A stretch of 64,000 bases of DNA from Rhynchonema sp. JSB1_4. Taxonomy: Eukaryota; Nematoda; Chromadorea; Monhysterida; Xyalidae. The stretch spans positions 89,356 to 153,355 of the forward strand of contig JASAMV010002877.1 in the NCBI GenBank assembly GCA_030248065.1, written 5' to 3'. Each line of letters starts with the position of its first letter. Within the stretch, counting starts at the first letter, position 1. Shown one piece after another: positions 56,201 to 64,000 of the stretch. The notes under the pieces are model-generated. The model was not told where the DNA came from and made no database searches. It worked only from the letters and a program-made list of their open reading frames with translations. Made by a program: the position numbers and the translations under genes.

Positions 56201-58948
56201 CTAGTCTTCGGCGGGCGGCTGTAGCGCGTGCCATCTGGTGACGTTGGTTTTCGGATGCGTGATCGCTTCGAGCCAGTGATCTTTGCCGCTGCCTTCGCCA
56301 GTGAATGAGAATTGAATCCAGCCGATGGTGTCGTTGCCACCGAATTTGTCAAAGTCGTTCACGAGCACCTGCAGCTCGGTGTCCTTCAGTTCGTACGGAC
56401 TCACCGGGATCTTGAACGTCGTGTTCCAGTACGGGTTCAGGTTCGACTCCTGCACGGTCGTCTTGTATTTCTTCTCGCGTTTGCCGTGCTTCATGTGGTT
56501 CACTGAAACATCACATGCCGTTCTAAATAAACGTTTCAACTGAGGAACGCTTTTTAGGATCTGCATTCCACATCCAAAATATTCCGAAGAAGCGATTGTT
56601 TTTTTTTCAGGATGGGTCTTTGTGGACCAGATTGGCACACTGCCTCTGGTATAGCTACTGAATTCAAATCGGTTATGAACCCCACATGCTAAATCGGGGT
56701 TCGAAGCGTCGGAAGTGATACTGCCAAATCACTGTCGAAACAGACTCATCTTCCATAATAACAAGAAACCACTTCCACTTGATACTTGGTCTTTTGCAGC
56801 TCGAGCCATACGATGTTTTTACTTCGTGGAAATTTGGGTTCCACCATATACATATACCTATTCTAAAAAATGCGCCACTAAATCTTCACGGCAAATCGTG
56901 CCTTAATCTTGCAGCTTGCTCCCCATTTACAGGCCGTTCTCAGGGATGGAAAGATGGCTTAGCCTGATGCTGAGATTTTTTTTATCACCGTTCGTCGGTG
57001 GGGTGTTGAACTCAGGAGAGCACACCGGCAAAACACTGCTTACCCTACCAGACGGGATGGAGCAACACACAGATTGCGTGCCGCAATGATTGAGTGTCCA
57101 TCGTCCCACCCCCCACCCTCAAGCCAACCAACCAACCTTTCACGTACGGATCCGATGCGCCACCCAGGTCCATTTGTTTCAAGTTGCGACATTCGACAAT
57201 GACGATGACCATGACGGGCGGTTTCGACTGCGGCTTGAATCTGAGCGAAATGCAGATGTCGCCGAGCACAAACTCGGGCGGTTCCTTGATCTCGCACCAC
57301 ATCTGAAGATTGTCGGCCGCCAAATCCAACGAGCCCAACTGCAGCTTCACTTCGCCTGCAAAAAAAACATTGCCGCCGGTCACTCGTGCAACGATGTCGT
57401 GCTCGATTCAACTATATAGACAGCTCCGATCGTCGACTGACGGCGTCAACTCACGCCAAACGGTATCTATTTATTCTTCACTCTCACTGAAGGCTGCTTC
57501 ACATTTGAGGATCTGAATTCACCATCAACTAGCCAATATTGTCGCAACGTCAAGGCAGTGTTTACATCCGATCCGGAATTCTGATCCTCATGTATTTGCA
57601 TCTAATTCCAGGTAGAATTCTTCTAGTTCTGAACCCTTGTTCGTCAGCTTGGTCCGGTCAGTTCAGGGCATCTAAACATAATCGCTCTTCAAGATAATAA
57701 TCGAGCTTCTTTGCCCTCGCCATCACACCCACCGATTTGATCGTCAGCACCGAGCGCGTCGCTGTCGTAGATGGCGAACATCACCGTTTTCGTGGTGATC
57801 TCGTTGAAGGGAATCTTCGGAAACTGGAACGAATCGTTGTAGACCGGGTTGAGCGTCTTCTTCAGTTTCTTCGTCTTGAACTTTTTCTTGACGCCTTGGA
57901 TGTAGACCTTGACGTACGGGTCGCTGGTGCCGCTCGCGTCCATCGCCGGCAGCTCCTCGCACTGGATGACGGTCACCGTCAGGATGCTCTTGTCGAAACT
58001 GTGAAACATTAGAATTGTTAGAAACCAAAGTCTAACGTCGAGGTTGAACGATTCGTATGCTACGCTATACGCACTTAGGAATGAAAAACTCAAAAATAAC
58101 ACCGGCTAATGCCAAATAACCCCCCTCCCCCCCCCCCGAATAAGCTCCCATGTGCGTTTCGTGAGACATTTTCAGTAATGTTTCATATGCTTATGCACAG
58201 TGGGCGCAATTTGGGAAGTTATTTTTTTTTAAAAATCTCACACCTCTGACGTGAATTCCAAACAAGCCCCCCAGTGGATTGATTGGTTTGGCATTCTCCG
58301 GCTCTAGCAAGCAAAGCTATAGTTAACGGCAACGGTGAGCCTACTTGTAGTCCAACTTGCATTCGAGTCGTCCCAACTTTTCGCCCTCTTCCTCCTCTTT
58401 CTCGCCCTCTTTTCCCTCTTCGCCCTCTTTCGTCTCGCCCTCTTTGCCCTCGCCCCCCAATGCCGCTGGAATCGGCAGACCGGCCGGTATCTCGACACCC
58501 GACATCTCGCTTACTTTTTGCAGGCCACTCATCTGACAACAGGGGATACACACGCACGTTCAGCGCTGTTGTGTAATGCGTAAAATGCAGGCTTATATTC
58601 ATGTAGTCAATGCACGTGTCCGTCAACGCAGCCCAATGTCATATCTATATGTATTACACCTACATACTTCACGTACACTCATTGAGGTGGGCTACTTTGG
58701 CCGGTCGGACGATTTGTATTGACGACACAACAGCTACCTGGTCCAAATGCGCACATACGCAAATAGTTACGGACTGATTTGCTCTACATAGCAGTGAAAC
58801 GAAATATAGCTCAGCCATAAACTAGAAAATGGAACTTGAGCATTGAAAAATGTTGAACTGAACTTAAAGGTACAAAGTATTGAATCTATCTTACCCCGGC
58901 ATCAGCGGCCGATTTCGCCATTGTCATCGCGTTTGTGAAGAAATCCAT
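56201..58948 (-). CDS. Synaptotagmin (two C2 domains), 342 aa as modelled
   Basis: Exons in transcript order: 58948-58895 (tentative), 58532-58345, 57998-57733, 57355-57137, 56502-56201. All join in phase by GT..AG. Residues about 38-70 are a glutamate/lysine-rich linker. C2A runs from LGRLECKLDYN and keeps its calcium-loop aspartates (AMDASGTSDPYVK, YDSDALGADDQIG). C2B starts at LGDICISLRF with QMDLGGASDPYVK and NDFDKFGGNDTIGW, and ends with the WHAL motif that marks synaptotagmins. Both C2 domains therefore look calcium-competent. In the family the protein sits on synaptic vesicles through an N-terminal membrane helix and triggers fusion. I find no such helix: the proposed first exon encodes only MDFFTNAMTMAKSAADAG. 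Either a membrane exon lies upstream or in an unseen alternative exon, or this is an unanchored isoform. Confidence 0.85.
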
Positions 58949-59654
58949 GGTTTGCTCAGCTTTGTGTACTTATTTTCCTTTGCGCGTTTCAATGTTATTA
59001 AATTGAGCGCTGTTAGTTTTGTTTCCAGAACCCGATCTTCGACCGCTTCGACTATAGGCTGTTATTTTTTGTTTTTTTTGGAGTTTGATATTTCAAATTT
59101 CAAATTTCAGCAAGAATTTTTGTAATACTTCAAGCGCGCACTAATGCATAACTGTTTTCAAGACAAGATAGTGAAGAAAGACCGGACCAGCATACGGTGT
59201 TACCTTGTCAACTGCATTGTTGAGGCACAAAGCGCGGCTTTCGCAATAAGTCACTTGACCACGTTAGCAACAAAGCAACAAGAAAGAGCATGTCATCGCG
59301 TACAGTATCCTCAGTAATAAGACAAAACATCCAGTATGTACTAAGCATAATGTCAACAAGAACCAAACCCGAACCGAAGCTTGCACTTGTCATGAAAGTT
59401 TGGATGCATGCGTTACCATACTGCAGCACTGTTTGTGGGGCGTAGGTTTTCAGAAGTCAAGCTCAGGCTTAAGTGTCTTGGGAATTTGGAAACTGGAGAC
59501 TTGGCCCCAAAGTGCTTCACGAGCGTGGTAAACAAAAGTTGGTCATTGCGTTTACCAATCCTACCTACAATATAGGCATGGTACATACTTGGACTGATAT
59601 TCATGTCGTGGTGGTCCCCTCTCGTGGTCGACTCAGCCCGCCAGATGCCAGTAT
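58949..59654. other. Upstream of synaptotagmin, no gene seen
   Basis: A minus-strand hydrophobic ORF (59208-59429, with DMLFLVALLLTW) was checked as a possible membrane exon but has no in-phase donor toward 58532 that I can find. Otherwise AT-rich, unassigned sequence. Confidence 0.3.
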
Positions 59655-60131
59655 CAGGGTTGGGCAAAAAAGGTTTTTTTCAAAAAATCGTTTTTTTAAA
59701 ACGCCCAGATGACCAAAATATGCCCCCAAAAAAATTGGAAAACGCTCATGTTGGGAAGGAAACGTGGTTAAATGAAGTCATTCTATGTGTTCTGAGGCAA
59801 AATAAACAGGTTTCAACCCTTTTCTAGCGAGTTGCTAAGATCCCATATCAGACCCGCATCGTGGGACCAACTTTGGCCGGGGTCATCACTGAAAGTCAAA
59901 CTCCGTATATCGACGTATCTCGACAAAGTAAAAATTGGTCGAAAATTTTTTGAAAAAAAAATGGGACAAAAAAATTGATTTTCCTTGATAATCAGGGTAC
60001 TTTCCCTGAAAAATCAGGGAAAATCAAGGAAATTCAGGATTTAAAAAAAACGAAAAACGACCCAGGCGTTTTTTTTTAAAAAAACGTCGTTTTTTTAAGA
60101 AAAAACGCCGTCGTTTTTTTGCCCAACCCTG
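59655..60131. mobile_element. hAT-type CAGGGTTG element, copy 5
   Basis: 477 bp, CAGGGTTGGGCAAAAAAGGT to ...TTTTTTGCCCAACCCTG, flanked by the exact octamer GCCAGTAT. Its interior (gttgctaagatcccatatcag and following) shows the uninterrupted form of the element that carries the TTAA foldback at 19483-20055. Confidence 0.9.
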
Positions 60132-60364
60132 GCCAGTATATTCATTCAGGGCAGGTTGTGTTGACGACTTGCGTGTTGACGACTAAAGAATTTGCCCAGT
60201 ATTTGGAGGCAGTAGTTATGAACTTTGCATTAGCCATCAATTGCGCGATGGCAACTTCGGGGGGGAATTCGCGGACAATATTTAGGTAGTTTTTCTGCAG
60301 CGAGCAATATCTTTTTTGTGAGCATAGCGAGCTCACTCAGCACTCAAACAGTGTTTACCGGACC

Positions 60365-60574
60365 ATGGGTGCATGCGCATGTCTGATCGCCTGTTTTTTT
60401 CTATTTTTGCTACAAAAAATCAACATGGTGCCTGGGGCAGTAAACGATGATGAACCACCTTGCACTCACACCGTTTTTCGACACTACCTAAACCGCAAGG
60501 AAATGTTTCACGGTATGGAGCACATGCCCCAAACTTTGACCTGCAAAAAACAGTTCGTTGCGTTTGAGGAATAA
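60365..60574 (+). CDS. Possible small secreted protein, 69 aa
   Basis: A complete ATG-to-TAA frame. Residues 1-17 (MGACACLIACFFLFLLQ) read as a signal peptide. The remainder is 50 residues with two cysteines (PPCTHTVFRHYLNRKEM, TLTCKKQF). It could equally be a first exon or a chance ORF, since the second half has no known motif and no neighbour supports it. Confidence 0.3.
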   Translation: MGACACLIACFFLFLLQKINMVPGAVNDDEPPCTHTVFRHYLNRKEMFHGMEHMPQTLTCKKQFVAFEE

Positions 60575-61373
60575 AAGATCACGCACATCCATAAAATTTT
60601 GCAAAGCAAGTTATGACACGGTCACGCAGAAGGGTTAAAAATATGAAGCCAATAAATCGAACAACCAGGGCACATCAATCGGCACACACGGGCTTCAGAC
60701 ACATCGCTCAAATTAAAATGTGCAGCAAGTGACTTCTATGGATTTTGACCGCTGGCGCTTTTGTCATTGATCTGTCATCTTTTGTGCAAAGCACGTCTAC
60801 AAGACAGCGCACCCAGTGCACTTCTTTGGATTTGTTTTCCATGCAAAATCTCAACAAAGTCCAACCTTAGGCATCTTTTTGCAACACGGTTGCCGGGCGA
60901 ATTGTGCATGCATAAATGACACTAATGATCATGTTAGTCTGTTTTTGAAATGATGATGGTGAACTATCAGTTACAGCGCATAGGAAAGTGACGGATGTCG
61001 GAAATGACAAGATTTAGCAGACAACAAGTAACGCATTGTGGCGCTATGCTACTTAGGTCACGTGACACCAACAGAATGGGTGGAGTCTGTGACAACATCG
61101 CTTGACCAGCTTATTTTGTGCGTTTTCTCTCTTTTGCTGTTACACCGTCTGCAACAACACGCAAAAGGCAGCAAGGAAACATGGGGGATTGAGGTTTGGG
61201 AGACTCACAAAGAAACACCGAATAACAACTTTTGTGACAGACGGGCCTGTTTCCGTCCCACCATGACCGCAACGACAGTACCAGGGCGTTGCGAATACCA
61301 GCCTTGATTTGACAGCCGACGGACAGAAAGAAAGACATATCCATGGTGCGCTGTGCTCTTCGAATTTTTTTAA
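60575..61373. other. No gene seen
   Basis: A fragment of the ggacgtgctttgcacaaaag repeat lies at about 60760-60830 (reverse orientation). The remaining ORFs are short and unrecognised. Confidence 0.35.
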
Positions 61374-61632
61374 AATGAATTCGGTTGCTCAAAATCATCC
61401 CACCAAGCAAGACGCGTTCAAGCCGTCGAAACATCATCCACCTACAGCTATGTACATCTCATCCAGCGCGAAGAACGAAAAGGACGAACGCGACGCCCCA
61501 ATCACGCAGCCGGTCGTCAACAAACTGTTGACCCAATCAAACCCAGTCAAGAGAAACATTGAAGGTAAACTTCAACGACGACGCGGTGCCCAGTCCGACG
61601 AAGCACCTGATGAATGGACACTAAAGGCCTAA
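61374..61632 (+). CDS. Unrecognised basic, hydrophilic ORF cut by a MITE
   Basis: From ATG 61374 the frame reads MNSVAQNHPTKQDAFKPSK and on for 85 codons. It is low in hydrophobic residues and rich in K, P, S, R and acidic residues (KNEKDERDAPITQPVVNK). The last codons and the stop come from a MITE starting at about 61624. Beyond the MITE, 61780-61926 reads NDSDEDDPPTAEVVILTDS and on to a TAA, in similar hydrophilic style, so the ORF may once have been longer. A strong donor (GAAG|GTAAAC) at 61565 is an alternative end of exon. Function is unknown. Confidence 0.35.
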
Positions 61633-61763
61633 CTATACTTCGTTCTCTCACGCAACACGAAACAATTTGTCCCACGCTGATTGGTTCTCACGAGCGCGCC
61701 AGCCAATCAGCGTGCGAGAATTTGTTTCGCGTTGCGCGAGAGAACGAAGTATAGTTCGGCCTT
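61624..61763. mobile_element. 140-bp foldback MITE, AAGGCCTAACTATACTTCGT ends
   Basis: The left arm aactatacttcgttctctcac is answered by gcgagagaacgaagtatagtt on the right, inside AAGGCC...GGCCTT. The inner part (acgctgattggttctc / gccaatcagcgtgcga) is also complementary. It interrupts an ORF. Confidence 0.75.
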
Positions 61764-61926
61764 CAGGCTCATGGCCGATGAGAACGAAATGACTCTGACG
61801 AAGACGATCCACCGACAGCGGAGGTGGTGATATTGACGGACTCGTGTGGGATACCACCCATTTCGACTACCGAAGGAATTGAACAAGGCCACAATCAAGG
61901 TGATCGTGAAACCGAGCAAACAATGT

Positions 61927-62528
61927 AACGCATCCTGAATATCATTCAGAGATCCGTTAGGCGTCAGAAATCATGCCAAAAAGAGCCATTCTTCAAGTAA
62001 AACAAAGCAGTGGGAGGACAAGCAGAATACTACCCCGGTCCCATTGAAAGTTTTAATGAGTTGCACAAAAAATGGATGTTTCGAGCATCTGAGTTCACGC
62101 TGCGTCGATAAAGCATATGACGAAAATTGGGGAGACAAAGAAGGAAAAGCACATTGCAATGGTGAAAATGGTCAAGTGCAGCGAGATATACATAACCTGC
62201 CACCCGAGACCAGTGAAGCATGACCTACACGGATTCAATCATCGGCATAATTTCGATTTCATTTGTAATTGCAAAATTTAGGACGGCAGAGTACTGAACT
62301 CAGCACAGTACTATCTTAAAAAGTGAGGGGCCCACGATCGAAGGATGTCATAACGCTTGTCTAAAAAGTTCCCAAAATACAGAAGAAAGCGACGAAGCAG
62401 CTGGTTAATATACATGAAAAATTTGTGCCAGGCACCCAATTGAACTTCTCCGGTGCTTTTTGACCACCCTTTATGCATCACATCGTACCTATCTAGCATT
62501 TGTGACAGGCGGTAAACATGCATGCGAT
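61927..62528. other. No gene seen
   Basis: Unassigned sequence. The minus-strand ORFs are short and unrecognised. Confidence 0.3.
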
Positions 62529-63316
62529 CAGGGTTGGATTAAAAAATTTTTTTATTATCGAACTTTTTTTTTTTAAAAAAAAAAACTTTTTAAAATTTTT
62601 TTTTTAAAAATCACTTTTTTTTATTCCGGAACCCCAAAAAATTGGTTTCTAGAAAAATGAAATTTCTGAAATCATGTTACTTAGGTATGTTTTGAGGGAC
62701 ACTAAAGAGAACTTCTCCACTGACTTGCATGTTTATGTCGATCACCTGCGATCTAGCCCATTTGGTCATAATTTGAGAACCCGCCCGAAGGTAACTCTGT
62801 GGGCATATATGACAAAGGGAAGACCAACCTTCTGTTTGTGAATTTGGGGATAAATTTGAAGATAGATAAAGAGTTACACCACACTCATGTTGTGTGACAA
62901 AAGCAACAAATGACAAATCCACACAACTGCAAATAGGCGAGCAAAGTGGAGTCTGTCGATAGCTTACGTCGATAGCTCAATAACTGCACAGTATACGGTA
63001 TGGGGTGTCCTATATTATACGTGCAGCGATTGTTGGGATGTCTGGGAACTGTATGAGTCCATTACAACGCCATTTTAAACTGAAATATAAGCGCCGCAGG
63101 CGATTTTTTGAGAATGATGAGCGATAAAACGCATGAAAACATACATTTTTACCTTAAAAAAGTGAGAAAATAACGAAAAAAGGGGAAAAATAATAAAAAA
63201 AAGTGGACTTACTTTTTAAAATTTTAAAATAAAAAAAGTGGCCAACTTTTTTTTTTTAAAAAAAAAATTTTTTTTTTACAAAAAAATTTTTACTTTTTTT
63301 TTTTAATCCAACCCTG
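62529..63316. mobile_element. hAT-type CAGGGTTG element, copy 6
   Basis: 788 bp, CAGGGTTGGATTAAAAAATT to ...TTTTTAATCCAACCCTG, flanked by the exact 8-bp duplication CATGCGAT. Its subterminal regions are long alternating A and T runs able to pair with each other. The interior is unlike the other copies. Confidence 0.9.
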
Positions 63317-63679
63317 CATGCGATGGCGGTTTCAAAGCTAAATACATGTTTCCAAACACACTTTTTAAGTTTATTTAGTTGTGAAAAGCTGCAGCACAGT
63401 ATGACCAAGATCCATTGGAAATTTGAAAAAAGAAAGCAATAAGGTGCACTAACTTAACTTGGCAGATTAAGTATTATAATACCATCATGGAACACTGTTC
63501 GTATTTCCTCCCGCCATGCGGTACGCAACGCAACCCGGTGGGATGACACAATACGAGGACCGTTTTGAAGAAGAGAGTGATGTATTAACGCGTCAAACAT
63601 TGCTGATTCACGTTTGTAGGTTCCATATTTCGGAAATGATATGGGACAATGGGAGAGACGCACGAATTGCTTTATGGTA
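63317..63679. other. No gene seen
   Basis: Short unassigned spacer. The ORF at 63516-63743 runs into the next MITE. Confidence 0.4.
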
Positions 63680-63958
63680 TTGGTCGCACAATGACTTTAT
63701 GAGAATTGGTCAAATTTTTTTCCTGAATCGCAAAGTTGGCTAGTGACGGGGCAATGACGTTGCGTTGCGTGATCGCACACAAAACACGTAGTAAAGAGAA
63801 TGTTTCAGGCCTGCGGCAACGTGGTTGATCTGCTAGATTATTTTCAGCTGAAAATGTTTTGTGAGAATCACAAATAGCACAGTAGTTAAGTAAGAGTGAC
63901 TGAACGTGAAAATCAGGATTGATTTTGATGAATTCTTATATGGTCATTGTGCGACCAA
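63680..63958. mobile_element. TTGGTCGCAC MITE, copy 4
   Basis: 279 bp between TA dinucleotides, ends TTGGTCGCACAATGACTTTA and TGGTCATTGTGCGACCAA. It is nearly identical to copy 3 (25939-26213). Confidence 0.9.
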
Positions 63959-64000
63959 TATACGTTTGAAGAGCCGCTGATACTTGCGATAATCGTGGGT

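Noticed and set aside
56503..56638. N-terminal extension of the last synaptotagmin ORF (MPIWSTKTHPEKK...)
   Set aside because: It lies upstream of a clear acceptor (gatgtttcag) and is intronic; the in-phase joint from 57137 gives the expected C2B sequence.
57744..58028. Arginine/aspartate-rich alternative frame overlapping a synaptotagmin exon
   Set aside because: It is a shadow frame of a well-supported C2A exon.

Overview
This is nuclear DNA from a multicellular eukaryote, most likely a nematode. The signs are short exons with GT..AG introns and ttttcag-type acceptors, two short interstitial runs of TTAGGC (the nematode telomere hexamer), a retroelement envelope gene of the kind found in nematode BEL/Pao elements, and a serpentine receptor resembling nematode chemoreceptors. 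No bacterial or phage features are present. Exon models were built by hand; junction phases were checked for the six genes listed here, and each chain stays open and in phase except where noted.

Layout. 1-8.2 kb: repeats and unassigned sequence, with foldback MITEs, one hAT-type element and a 72-bp GC-rich satellite. 8.3-11.5 kb (+): an eight-exon gene for a predicted secreted, divergent PAK/STE20-like kinase. 11.6-16.4 kb: foldback DNA, including a 1.36-kb palindromic GC minisatellite inserted into another foldback with a 9-bp target duplication. 16.7-22.9 kb (+): a complete nine-exon 7TM receptor. 25.25-29.1 kb (+): a second, damaged copy of that receptor. 23-46 kb is otherwise almost all repeats: TTAA-flanked foldbacks, a 2-kb TA-flanked element with a nested hAT element, tandem repeats and a segmental duplication. 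46.1-49.3 kb (-): the C-terminal half of a peptide O-xylosyltransferase, eight exons. 51.6-54.4 kb (+): remnants of a BEL/Pao-type retroelement, ending in a 634-residue Phlebovirus-G2-type glycoprotein ORF. 56.2-58.9 kb (-): a five-exon synaptotagmin with two intact C2 domains and no visible membrane anchor. 59.6-64 kb: hAT-type and TA-flanked MITEs and two small unidentified ORFs.

The genes are unrelated in function (secretory-pathway kinase, chemoreceptor, proteoglycan synthesis, vesicle fusion) and I see no operon. The common theme is an unusually diverse set of non-autonomous foldback transposons, several with clear target duplications and several nested. The least expected signal is an exact 10-base motif, TGAAACATCA, seen eleven times, including four times in xylosyltransferase exons.
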